Virus record (IMG/VR): IMGVR_UViG_3300047353_000569
Coordinates: 1 to 37,074 of that record
Length of the DNA: 37,074 bases
DNA from: a virus
Reading direction: 5' to 3' (one strand)
This document shows, in pieces, positions 14,853 through 22,152 of this stretch (the stretch's first letter is position 1; each line of letters begins with the position of its first letter). The notes under the pieces were generated by a model. That model was not told where the DNA came from. It searched no databases and saw only the letters and a list, made by a program, of their open reading frames with translations. The position numbers and the translations under genes are program-made.

Positions 14853-15144
14853 GAGTAGACCTAAACCAACAATACTGTTGGAGTACATTGATAAGAAGAC
14901 TTACAAGTCAGATCAGATACTCGCGGCCGATGCGATTTGGGCAGTTTTCTATCAGGGAAAACCTTTCAATCTAAAAACACAAAATTCATTATCAAGTTTT
15001 CCAGGACCTAAGTACAAGAAAGTTTCTTTTAGTAATCCAGGACATGCACACAACCTTGCTAAGAAGTTAAACGACTTGTTTAACTGTAGCGAGTTTACTG
15101 TTGTAGAACTTAAAGATGGAACAGTAATTACAGAGGGCAAATAA
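14851..15144 (+). CDS. Conserved marine T4-type phage protein
   Basis: A 97-residue basic protein of the kind found widely in T4-type cyanophages (the sequence style MSRPKPT...AIWAVFYQGKPFNLKT...PGPKYKKVSFSNPGHAHNL is familiar to me). No enzymatic motif is visible. The fold appears to be short alpha/beta with a basic middle (GPKYKKVSFSN). AGAGGAA lies upstream. It ends directly before the nuclease gene. Function is unknown. Confidence 0.78.
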   Translation: MSRPKPTILLEYIDKKTYKSDQILAADAIWAVFYQGKPFNLKTQNSLSSFPGPKYKKVSFSNPGHAHNLAKKLNDLFNCSEFTVVELKDGTVITEGK

Positions 15145-15597
15145 ATGTATGAATATAAATGTAAAATTTTAAGAGTAGTAGACGGTGATACCGTTGACGT
15201 AGATATCGATCTTGGCTTTGGCATGTGGATGCACAAAGAACGTGTTCGAATGATGGGTATAGACACTCCTGAATCAAGAACACGTGATAAAGTGGAGAAA
15301 GCATTTGGACTCGCATCGAAAGCCAAACTTAAAGACCTGTTACCAATCGGATCCATACAAATCCTTAAAACAGAAATCGACAGAAGCGGTGAAGATAAAA
15401 AAGGAAAGTTCGGAAGAATCCTTGGAGACTTTATCACCAAAGACGACAAAAGATGCACTGACATACTTATTGAAGAGGGATATGCTGTAGCATACTTCGG
15501 CGGATCGAAAGAAGAAGTTCAAATGAAACACATGGCAAACAGAGAAAAATTAATCCGTGAAGGTATAGTTACACCACCCAAGCCAAAGAAGAAGTAA
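15145..15597 (+). CDS. Staphylococcal-nuclease-like (thermonuclease) protein
   Basis: A 150-residue SNase-fold nuclease. VVDGDTVDVDIDLG (11-24) gives the calcium-binding Asp residues, ERVRMMGIDTPES (32-44) gives Arg35, Asp40, Thr41 and Glu43, numbers that match S. aureus nuclease, and KFGRILGDF (88-96) gives Arg91 as the second catalytic Arg. All catalytic positions are kept, so it should cut DNA or RNA in a calcium-dependent way. No signal peptide is present, so it acts in the host cell or from the virion. It starts directly after the previous stop. Confidence 0.9.
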   Translation: MYEYKCKILRVVDGDTVDVDIDLGFGMWMHKERVRMMGIDTPESRTRDKVEKAFGLASKAKLKDLLPIGSIQILKTEIDRSGEDKKGKFGRILGDFITKDDKRCTDILIEEGYAVAYFGGSKEEVQMKHMANREKLIREGIVTPPKPKKK

Positions 15598-15993
15598 ATG
15601 AATTGGAAAGAAACCTATACAAAGGTCTTCTTAAAACAAGCAGACATTAGCATTAACGAAGCAACCATGAAGCAGTATTTGCCTGCATGGTGGCAAAACA
15701 CAAGAGCCAAAGACGAAGGTGGCTTAAGATTAACTGATGCTGGTATGCTATTTCTCACAGAAAAATTAGATTTAGTATCATATGATGTTCCTTTCCCAGA
15801 AGACTTTCAACTTACAACTAATACAGTAATTTGGTTAGACCGTTTTATTACGTGTCCATACTATCTAACTAACAGAGGAATCACTGTATTTGACGAAAAG
15901 AAAGCACTCGAATTACATCTTTTTAGTGGAGATGTTAAGAAATATGGCCTTACAAAAGCATTGAAAAGAGCCGACGAAGAACTAACCTCTTGA
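15598..15993 (+). CDS. Conserved phage protein, unknown function
   Basis: A 131-residue protein that begins directly at the nuclease stop. Aromatic and acidic stretches (KQYLPAWWQNTRAKDEGGLRL region, 25-45; FITCPYYLTNRGITVFDEKKA, 83-103) suggest a compact alpha/beta domain, possibly winged-helix-like at the end where YYLTNRGITVFDEKKALEL forms helix-wing-helix. I recall similar proteins in marine T4-type phages. No function is assigned. Confidence 0.7.
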   Translation: MNWKETYTKVFLKQADISINEATMKQYLPAWWQNTRAKDEGGLRLTDAGMLFLTEKLDLVSYDVPFPEDFQLTTNTVIWLDRFITCPYYLTNRGITVFDEKKALELHLFSGDVKKYGLTKALKRADEELTS

Positions 15994-16000
15994 TTTTACT

Positions 16001-16031
16001 GGCTTATTTTGGTAAGCCTTATCCAAAAATA
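16001..16031 (+). terminator. Overlapping hairpins, possible weak terminator
   Basis: GGCTTA (16001-16006) pairs with TAAGCC (16013-16018) around TTTTGG, the same loop as in the strong terminator at 17236. There is no U-run after it. A competing pairing TTATTTTGG (16005-16013) with CCAAAAATAA (16022-16031) excludes the first. It ends the operon ahead of the 16056 promoter. Confidence 0.35.
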
Positions 16032-16055
16032 ATTTAAAAAAAGTGCAAATAATGG

Positions 16056-16084
16056 TTGACCTTTGCTCCTAATGACTGTATTAT
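16056..16084 (+). promoter_or_regulatory. Sigma70-type promoter for the AAA+ ATPase gene
   Basis: TTGACC at 16056-16061 and TATTAT at 16079-16084 are 17 bp apart, each one base from consensus. The start site would be near 16091, giving a leader of about 50 bases that opens with a hairpin. Confidence 0.7.
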
Positions 16085-16089
16085 ATATA

Positions 16090-16110
16090 CATACTTAGAA
16101 ATTAAGTATG
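16090..16110 (+). promoter_or_regulatory. 5'-terminal leader hairpin
   Basis: CATACTTA (16090-16097) pairs with TAAGTATG (16103-16110) around GAAAT. The hairpin sits at the predicted 5' end of the mRNA, where such stems often slow RNA decay. AAGGAG at 16129-16134 stays free. Confidence 0.45.
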
Positions 16111-16140
16111 GCACTGAAGTAAACGTATAAGGAGTACAAA

Positions 16141-17229
16141 ATGGAAAACATTGCAACAAGAACAATTGGTCCAAATGATGCTAAGAAAAGTATCCTTAGG
16201 GCTATGAAGAAACAACGTCCAATCTTTATTTGGGGACCTCCAGGTATTGGTAAGTCGGACATTGTAAGTCAAATCACTAATACTTTTGAAGATTCAAAAC
16301 TAATCGACATTCGTTTGTCATTGTGGGATCCTACGGACATTAAAGGTATGCCGTATTATGCCGCAAATGATAATACAATGAAATGGGCACCGCCAATGGA
16401 ACTTCCAGATGCGGCAATGGCTAAGAAATATAAGACCATTGTTTTATTCTTGGACGAGATGAACTCGGCGGCTCCGGCTGTACAAGCGGCGGCTTATCAG
16501 TTAATTTTGAATCGTAGGGTTGGTACTTATGTACTACCTGATAACGTTCTTATCGTAGCGGCTGGTAACAGAGATGCTGATAAGGGTGTTACATACAGAA
16601 TGCCTGCACCATTGGCAAACAGATTTGTTCACTTAGAACTTAAGGTGGACTTTGATGATTGGTTTCAGTGGGCAACTGAGAATAAAATCCACACAGACGT
16701 TGTGGGTTACTTGACCTTTAGCAAGAAGGACTTATATGACTTTGATCCTAAGTCACCAAGTCGTTCATTTGCTACACCTCGTTCTTGGTCATTTGTGTCT
16801 GAGTTACTTGAAGACGATGATGACGAGAATACCACTACCGATTTGGTTAGTGGTTCTGTAGGCGAAGGCCTTGCAGTGAAGTTCATGGCCCATCGTAAGA
16901 TGGCTTCAAAACTTCCGAATCCATCGGAGATTTTGAAAGGTAAGGTAACAGAGTTAGAAACTAAAGAAATCAGTGCCATGTATTCCTTAACAGTTTCGCT
17001 CTGCTATGAACTAAAAGAAGCCAGCGACAAAGGCGATAAGAAATTTGACTCTATGGTTAATAACTTCTTATTGTTTGCTATGAAGAACTTTGATACTGAA
17101 TTAGTTGTAATGGGTATCAAATTGGCACTTACACAATACCAACTTCCAATCGATCCAGATGAAGTTGACTGTTTTGATGAGTTCCATGAAAAGTTTGGAA
17201 AGTACGTAACTGCCGCACAGGCTTCGTAA
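16141..17229 (+). CDS. MoxR-type AAA+ ATPase
   Basis: A 362-residue AAA+ protein. Walker A is GPPGIGKS (32-39), Walker B is VLFLDEMN (101-108), a sensor 1-like Asn lies in VAAGNRD, and an Arg pair in APLANRF fits the arginine finger. MoxR ATPases act as chaperones that load metal or reshape a VWA partner; the VWA gene is next downstream. The C-terminal 130 residues are helical and hold no known motif. It has its own promoter and is cut off from the VWA gene by a strong terminator. AAGGAG precedes the start. Confidence 0.9.
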   Translation: MENIATRTIGPNDAKKSILRAMKKQRPIFIWGPPGIGKSDIVSQITNTFEDSKLIDIRLSLWDPTDIKGMPYYAANDNTMKWAPPMELPDAAMAKKYKTIVLFLDEMNSAAPAVQAAAYQLILNRRVGTYVLPDNVLIVAAGNRDADKGVTYRMPAPLANRFVHLELKVDFDDWFQWATENKIHTDVVGYLTFSKKDLYDFDPKSPSRSFATPRSWSFVSELLEDDDDENTTTDLVSGSVGEGLAVKFMAHRKMASKLPNPSEILKGKVTELETKEISAMYSLTVSLCYELKEASDKGDKKFDSMVNNFLLFAMKNFDTELVVMGIKLALTQYQLPIDPDEVDCFDEFHEKFGKYVTAAQAS

Positions 17230-17235
17230 CAACTT

Positions 17236-17272
17236 TGGGGTAGTATATTTTGGTATACTACCCCATTTTTTT
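17236..17272 (+). terminator. Strong intrinsic terminator
   Basis: GGGGTAGTATA (17237-17247) pairs perfectly with TATACTACCCC (17254-17264) around TTTTGG, with an extra T-A pair outside, followed by seven T (17266-17272). It follows the AAA+ gene by seven bases. Confidence 0.92.
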
Positions 17273-17274
17273 GA

Positions 17275-17303
17275 TTGACAAATCCAATTAAATATACTAT
17301 AAT
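17275..17303 (+). promoter_or_regulatory. Consensus sigma70-type promoter for the VWA gene
   Basis: TTGACA at 17275-17280 and TATAAT at 17298-17303 are 17 bp apart. It begins two bases after the terminator U-run; the start site would lie near 17310, about 22 bases before the ATG. Confidence 0.82.
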
Positions 17304-17331
17304 AATATTATAAACAATAAGGAATAGGCAC

Positions 17332-18633
17332 ATGGCAACACAAGATCAAGAAGTTTTAGATAGATGGGAAGAGATTAAGAAGAAGGCTGATGAACAGCCT
17401 GAGATAACTGACGAACTTCGTGCAGAAGTAAAAGATCGTATCATCGTTGCTCGTGTTGGTTTGTTGCTAAGACATCCGTTCTTTGGTAACATGGCTACAA
17501 GACTTATCATTAAAGAAGCAAGTGATTGGTGTCCTACTGCCGCAACAGATGGCAGACACTTATTTTATAGTGTTCCATTCTTTGCTAAGATGTCTAATAA
17601 AGAAGTTGAATTTGTTATTGCACATGAAATTATGCATTGTGTATTTGACCATATGACACGTAGAGAAGATAGAGATCCACAGATACATAACATTGCCGCA
17701 GACTATATTGTAAACAATACACTTGTTAGAGATAACATTGGTGAAAAGCCGAGAGACATTCCAATTTTCCAAGACTTTAAATATGATGGTTGGACGTCAG
17801 AGGCTGTATATGATGATATCTATCAAAAGTATGATGAAGAAGAATTAGAACAACTTGGTCAATTACTTGACGAACACATTGACTGGGATAAAGAGAATCA
17901 GCCAAAAGGTAAAGCACCTTCTAAAGGTGGTAAAGATAAAGGAGACAAACCTTCATACAGTAAAGAAGAACTTAAAAAGATACGTGACGAGATCAAAGAC
18001 AGTATGTTACAATCAGCACAGGCGGCTGGTGCAGGTAATATGCCTAAAGAAATCGAACGTATGATTAAGGAACTTACTGAACCTAAGATGAACTGGAGAG
18101 AATTACTTCAGCAACAGATTCAAAGTACAATTAGAAATGATTATACATTTACTCGTCCTTCACGTAAGGCTTGGCATACAAGTGCTATCCTTCCAGGACT
18201 AAACTATGATGAAACTATTGACTTGTGTATTGCTATTGATATGTCAGGTAGTATTAGTAATAAACAAGCACAGATATTTTTATCAGAGATCAAAGGTATT
18301 ATGGAACAATACCAAGATTATAAAATTAAACTATGGTGTTTCGATACAGAAGTTTACAATGAACAAGATTTTGACGCAAGTAATGACAACCTATTAGAGT
18401 ATGAAGTTGCTGGCGGTGGCGGTACTGACTTTATGGCAAATTGGGAATACATGAAAGCGAATGATATTAATCCTAAGAAGTTCATTATGTTTACTGATGG
18501 TTATACTTGGGACACATGGGGTGACGAAGATTACTGTGATACTGTATTTGTAATCCATAGTAACCATGATAAAAATTTACAAGCACCTTTTGGAGTTACA
18601 ACCCACTATGAAGATGAAACCAAATCCGCTTAA
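17332..18633 (+). CDS. VWA-domain protein with N-terminal metallopeptidase-like domain
   Basis: A 433-residue protein with two parts. The N-terminal domain carries HEIMH (98-102) followed by DH and NIAADYIVN, the HExxH zinc-peptidase signature of VWA-like metallopeptidase (DUF2201-type) proteins. A charged linker (about 178-225) rich in Lys and Glu follows. The C-terminal VWA-like domain has the MIDAS motif DMSGS (303-307) and T365-D366 in GGGGTDFM. It is the usual partner of a MoxR ATPase, and such pairs occur in T4-type marine phages with unknown roles. AAGGAA lies upstream. Both metal sites look intact. Confidence 0.88.
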   Translation: MATQDQEVLDRWEEIKKKADEQPEITDELRAEVKDRIIVARVGLLLRHPFFGNMATRLIIKEASDWCPTAATDGRHLFYSVPFFAKMSNKEVEFVIAHEIMHCVFDHMTRREDRDPQIHNIAADYIVNNTLVRDNIGEKPRDIPIFQDFKYDGWTSEAVYDDIYQKYDEEELEQLGQLLDEHIDWDKENQPKGKAPSKGGKDKGDKPSYSKEELKKIRDEIKDSMLQSAQAAGAGNMPKEIERMIKELTEPKMNWRELLQQQIQSTIRNDYTFTRPSRKAWHTSAILPGLNYDETIDLCIAIDMSGSISNKQAQIFLSEIKGIMEQYQDYKIKLWCFDTEVYNEQDFDASNDNLLEYEVAGGGGTDFMANWEYMKANDINPKKFIMFTDGYTWDTWGDEDYCDTVFVIHSNHDKNLQAPFGVTTHYEDETKSA

Positions 18634-18883
18634 TTTTTTCGGCATAAGGAAGTTAGATTATCCAGGCTCGCATTTAGAGTACATGGAAATTTCACCAAAT
18701 TATAATATTGAAAAAGCAATCAGTAATTGGATACTTACCAATTGTAAGAGTCGCTTTTACGTAGGTAAAAACGTTACCTTAACAGACTCTAATGAAGTAG
18801 CAAGTAAACTCAGAATTGGATTTGAGGATCCAAAAGAACTTTCATATTTCGCTTTGGCGTGTCCTCATTTAAAATACAAATAA
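18608..18883 (+). CDS. Small conserved phage protein
   Basis: A 91-residue protein starting at ATG 18608 (GGAG at 18592-18595), overlapping the VWA gene by 26 bases; ATG 18614 is also possible. The composition is mixed, with a helix-strand pattern (EKAISNWILTNCKSRFYVG, near 31-49). It fits a small DNA- or protein-binding domain, but no family is recognised. It is read with the VWA gene and its overlap suggests coupling. Confidence 0.65.
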   Translation: MKMKPNPLNFFGIRKLDYPGSHLEYMEISPNYNIEKAISNWILTNCKSRFYVGKNVTLTDSNEVASKLRIGFEDPKELSYFALACPHLKYK

Positions 18884-18926
18884 GTAATTAAGTATATACA
18901 TTAATAAGTTAACAAAGGAGAAGACA

Positions 18927-19271
18927 ATGTCTGATACAAACCAAAAGACTGCGGCACCTACTGAAGCATCGGCAAATGCTCCAGCGGCAGGTGGGCAGGT
19001 AGATCTTACAGTTCAAGATCTAAATACATTAAGAACTGTGATTGATATCGCTACACAACGTGGCGCCTTCAAAGCAAATGAATTACAAGCAGTGGGAACT
19101 ACTTACAACAAGTTAGATATGTTCCTTCAGCAGGTACAGAAGGCTCAGCAAGACCAAAACGCACCAGCAACACCAGAGGGAGTTCCAGCAACGGCACAAC
19201 CTATTAGTGGAGCAGACGCGGCGGCGGCAATGAGTGCTGAACCAACTGCACCAACAACGGAGAAGAAATAA
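18927..19271 (+). CDS. Conserved phage protein with Ala/Pro-rich ends
   Basis: A 114-residue protein. Low-complexity ends (1-25 and 73-114, rich in Ala, Pro, Thr) flank a helical core LTVQDLNTLRTVIDIATQRG (27-46) continuing to ALGKLDMFLQ-like helices. I recall this core from marine T4-type phages, where it sits near structural genes. AAGGAG lies upstream. Its end overlaps the next start by one base. Its Ala-Ala runs are written GCG-GCG, see the GCWGC observation. Confidence 0.75.
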   Translation: MSDTNQKTAAPTEASANAPAAGGQVDLTVQDLNTLRTVIDIATQRGAFKANELQAVGTTYNKLDMFLQQVQKAQQDQNAPATPEGVPATAQPISGADAAAAMSAEPTAPTTEKK

Positions 19272-19873
19272 TGGCGATTAAACATATTGGCAAATTAAAG
19301 TCAAATAAAAGAAAGGTGGCTGTTGCATACAGAACCCTTCCTAATGATCCAGAACATGCATTGATCGTATCAACTGAAAACTTAACAGATTCAGATCACG
19401 ATATCTTAATGCAATTAGTAGAGTCACCAGCAGGACAAGATGCTGGCGAACTTGCTGAAGCAATGGCACGTACACGTCTTTCAGACGGTAGTGTTATGTT
19501 AGCAAGATTCCATTCTACTGGTAAATTGCAAAGAGTACCAACAACAGATGTAGACATGATGCCTACAAACACTGACACTATTAATCTTGCTGAATTAAAC
19601 AAGGTTATTGCAGAGCAAAAAGGTGTTAGCATTGCTGACTTGGCTCTTAAGGACGATACACAGGACGTTGCAACTGTTAGTGAAACACCTGCAAGTGCTG
19701 ATGCGTATGCACCAAGCAATGAACCTACTACACCAGCATCAAGTGATGGTGTAATGAGTGATGAAGATTTAGCAAAATCTTACAGATCTCAAGCAGATCG
19801 TTTAAGCAAAGAAGCGGCTCAATTGAGGCGTGATGCTGAGGCGTTGGTTCCGACCAAAAAGAAAAAAGCGTAG
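19271..19873 (+). CDS. Conserved phage protein, probably virion-associated
   Basis: A 200-residue protein. Residues 1-85 form a compact domain (KHIGKLKSNKRKVAVAYRTLP onward); the middle is acidic and Thr/Ser-rich (125-160); the C-terminal 40 residues are a charged coiled-coil-like helix (SYRSQADRLSKEAAQLRRDAE, near 170-190) ending in Lys. It resembles small conserved proteins next to structural genes in marine T4-type phages. GGAGAAG lies upstream. The exact role is unknown. Confidence 0.72.
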   Translation: MAIKHIGKLKSNKRKVAVAYRTLPNDPEHALIVSTENLTDSDHDILMQLVESPAGQDAGELAEAMARTRLSDGSVMLARFHSTGKLQRVPTTDVDMMPTNTDTINLAELNKVIAEQKGVSIADLALKDDTQDVATVSETPASADAYAPSNEPTTPASSDGVMSDEDLAKSYRSQADRLSKEAAQLRRDAEALVPTKKKKA

Positions 19874-19880
19874 CACCGCT

Positions 19881-20201
19881 ATGCCGAGGAAGAAACTACT
19901 AAAACTTCCTGCGGACGTTATTAGACATTGGCCTGAAGTATTCGAGGGCATAGAAGTAAAAACTATACCACTCGAATACCTTCAGCATATAGAGGTAACG
20001 TTTTCCAATAGGAAAAAGTGGATCATAGAATGTACGCCTTCGCTGTCTCAGAAGCGTTTTGAGAAAGATATCCGCGAACTATTCAATGAATACGGCACTA
20101 CAATACAGAATGTAGACTTTGCAGTGGACAGTAAGAAGATCAAAGAAGACGTACAAAAAGGCACCAAAAACCTATTTAAAAAAGCACGTTTCAAGAAATA
20201 A
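19881..20201 (+). CDS. Conserved basic phage protein
   Basis: A 106-residue protein with Lys/Arg at both ends. ATG 19881 gives the usual MPRKKLLKLPADVIRHWPEV opening, familiar from marine T4-type phages; starts at 19830/19833 would overlap the previous gene by over 40 bases. The core has alternating strands (PLEYLQHIEVTFSNRKKWIIE, near 32-52) and a helix, and the tail is KNLFKKARFKK. No ribosome site is obvious, so coupling to the previous gene is likely. Function is unknown. Confidence 0.68.
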   Translation: MPRKKLLKLPADVIRHWPEVFEGIEVKTIPLEYLQHIEVTFSNRKKWIIECTPSLSQKRFEKDIRELFNEYGTTIQNVDFAVDSKKIKEDVQKGTKNLFKKARFKK

Positions 20202-20264
20202 ATACATTATAGTAAAACAATTGGTATTGGATAAATACATATAGCAAAACAAATTTGGAGTAGG
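20198..20264 (+). repeat. Tandem 33-bp imperfect repeat carrying two late-promoter boxes
   Basis: The unit starting ATAAATACAT at 20198 is repeated from 20231 with a period of 33 bp; both copies continue with TATAG, AAAACAA and TTGG with a few changes and indels. Each copy opens with ATAAATA (20198-20204, 20231-20237), the T4-type late box, preceded by A or G. They lie 66 and 33 bases before the tail-fibre start, so late transcription from two start sites is likely. Confidence 0.72.
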
Positions 20265-20269
20265 TAAGT

Positions 20270-21580
20270 ATGGCACTTAAGATTAGACGAGGTACAACAG
20301 CAGAACGTGGCGCAATGACTGGCGCTAATCCTGCCCTTGCAGAACCTATTTGGGTAACTGATAAAGTAAACATTAACGGTGAAAACGGCACATTATACAT
20401 AGGTGACGGAGCAACAAGCGGCGGTATTGCAGTTAATCCTCCAATTTCAATTGCTAAACTAACAGACGTTGATCCTTCATTAGCACCAGCAACAGGACAA
20501 GTACTTGCTTGGAATACATCAAATGCACGTTTTGAAGCGTCTACACTTAACCTTACAACTACTATTGGTGCATTAACAGATGTTGATGTAACAGGTGTTG
20601 TTAATAACAAAATTTTAAAATACAATGCATCTACAACTAACTGGGAAGTAGCAGACGAAGATTTCGCAAGTTTTAACTTTGATACACAACTTGCAAGTAA
20701 GAGTATTGACGGCTTAGGTGATGTTAGTACATCAGGTGCAGACGAACCAACACCAGGACAATACTTGGTATGGGATGATACAAATTCACAGTGGAAGCCA
20801 GGTGACTTAGATCTTGCTAACGCATCTATCGTAAACTTAAATGCTGATCTAAAAGGTTCAGTATTTGGCGATGACTCAACACTACTTGTTGATGGTATAT
20901 CAAGTACAGTAAGACTTTACAATGGCGTAATGGATATTACTGCTGACTCACTTACATCATCTACAGGTAACGTAGAAGTTAGTAACAAAACTGAATCAAC
21001 TTCAACAGTACTTGAAGCATACAACAGAGATGAAGCGACAGCAATTAGAGTTAACGGATTAAACGGTAACACATCAGCAAACATTTCAGGTTTTTCAATT
21101 AACGGTTACTACGGTGGCTTTGACGGCAGTGGTAGTGAAGTTAAAATTACATCAGGTAATTACATTGGTGAATTAAGTGCATTGGCATTTGATCCAGACT
21201 TTGATGGTAACGGTACTGGAAAGAAAGTTCTTTCTTCATTAATTTTATTTAGATCAGATCCAACTGAGGCTATTGCAAACGATACTGCAAAAGGTCAAAT
21301 TGAATTTGTAACTAACGCAGGCACAGGTACAACACCTGTTGCTAAAACAATGTTGTTTGACGCTAAAGGTCAACTTGCAGTTAACAGAACAAGTGCAAGA
21401 TCAACACTTGACGTTGAAGGTGTAATGACATTGGAACCACAAACGGCGGCTCCGGCTACTCCAGTTATTGGAATGATTGCAGTTGCTAACAAAACTAATT
21501 GGGATCCAGCAAGTTACAGTGGATCAACACCTTACCCAGTGTTCTATACAGGCGCGGCGTGGGTGGCAATGATTGCTTAA
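20270..21580 (+). CDS. Tail-fibre-like structural protein
   Basis: A 436-residue protein. The first 60 residues (LKIRRGTTAERGAM, DKVNINGENGTLYIGDG) match the Mtd/hyaluronidase-like N-terminal domain of phage receptor-binding proteins: 'RRGTTA...L..GDG'. Two repeats of LTDVD...GxxLxWNxxxxxWE type follow (63-85 and 101-125), and a third near 148-172 (LGDVST...YLVWDDTNSQW). The rest is Gly/Ser/Asn/Thr-rich beta structure, with a conserved-looking end. It is expected on the virion, binding host surface sugar or protein. Two late boxes drive it. The TTAA at its end is shared with the stop of the opposing gene. Confidence 0.82.
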   Translation: MALKIRRGTTAERGAMTGANPALAEPIWVTDKVNINGENGTLYIGDGATSGGIAVNPPISIAKLTDVDPSLAPATGQVLAWNTSNARFEASTLNLTTTIGALTDVDVTGVVNNKILKYNASTTNWEVADEDFASFNFDTQLASKSIDGLGDVSTSGADEPTPGQYLVWDDTNSQWKPGDLDLANASIVNLNADLKGSVFGDDSTLLVDGISSTVRLYNGVMDITADSLTSSTGNVEVSNKTESTSTVLEAYNRDEATAIRVNGLNGNTSANISGFSINGYYGGFDGSGSEVKITSGNYIGELSALAFDPDFDGNGTGKKVLSSLILFRSDPTEAIANDTAKGQIEFVTNAGTGTTPVAKTMLFDAKGQLAVNRTSARSTLDVEGVMTLEPQTAAPATPVIGMIAVANKTNWDPASYSGSTPYPVFYTGAAWVAMIA

Positions 21581-22152
21581 TTCCATTTAGGAAATAAGTT
21601 ATACAATTCCCAAAAACGATTAAAGTTAAATTTCCAAACTGACTGTTTGGTATATCTGTAATCCATATCTCCAACTTTATCAACTACACCCATCTTTTCT
21701 ATTAAAGGAAAATATATTAAGTGTGATTGATTTTGTTTGGCTTCTGGATTCATATTTGTAGTTGAATACAATTCACCTTTGCGTTCTGATACAAATTTAA
21801 TAACGGCAGGATGTAAAAATTGATCTGTATGATTTTGAAACTTTGTAATAATACTTTTGCCTTTGCCTAATGGTGGTACAAGTAAACTTGTTCTTCCTAC
21901 TCTCCAACAATTAGGTCCCATCTCTGGAAACGTATGTAACACCTGTGTTCCAATAATTGTATCATCTTCGTAAAGTAAGAACAAGTGCATTTGGCTTTCA
22001 TTATTAAAACAATCAATAAGCATTTCACGACTTGCATTATTAACAAAGCCTTTTTCTTTTGCTCTTTTATAATAATCTGTTAGGTCAACATTTACTTGCC
22101 AATCTGCTATTCTACAATATCTGCCAACCCGTTCTATTCTAAAATTTGACAT
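21577..22152 (-). CDS. GNAT-like protein, function uncertain
   Basis: A 191-residue protein. Start ATG 22152 has AAGGAAA upstream; the GTG at 22173 is in frame but has no site. The layout suggests an acetyltransferase fold: FLLYEDDTIIGTQVLHTFP (near 58-76) fits strands 2-3 of GNAT and VGRTSLLVPPLGKGKSIITK (near 85-104) fits the pantetheine-binding loop Q/RxxGxG/A, though the consensus is loose. It overlaps the upstream gene by 14 bases and ends tail to tail with the fibre gene. An alternative is an uncharacterised fold. Confidence 0.5.
   Translation of the reverse strand: MSNFRIERVGRYCRIADWQVNVDLTDYYKRAKEKGFVNNASREMLIDCFNNESQMHLFLLYEDDTIIGTQVLHTFPEMGPNCWRVGRTSLLVPPLGKGKSIITKFQNHTDQFLHPAVIKFVSERKGELYSTTNMNPEAKQNQSHLIYFPLIEKMGVVDKVGDMDYRYTKQSVWKFNFNRFWELYNLFPKWN

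Noticed and set aside
18884-18926. Promoter before gene 18927
   Set aside because: The region is AT-rich but has neither a TTGACA/TATAAT pair nor an ATAAATA box; only AAGGAG is clear.
21577-21600. Terminator between the tail fibre and the opposing gene
   Set aside because: The two stop codons share TTAA and no hairpin with a T-run is visible on either strand.
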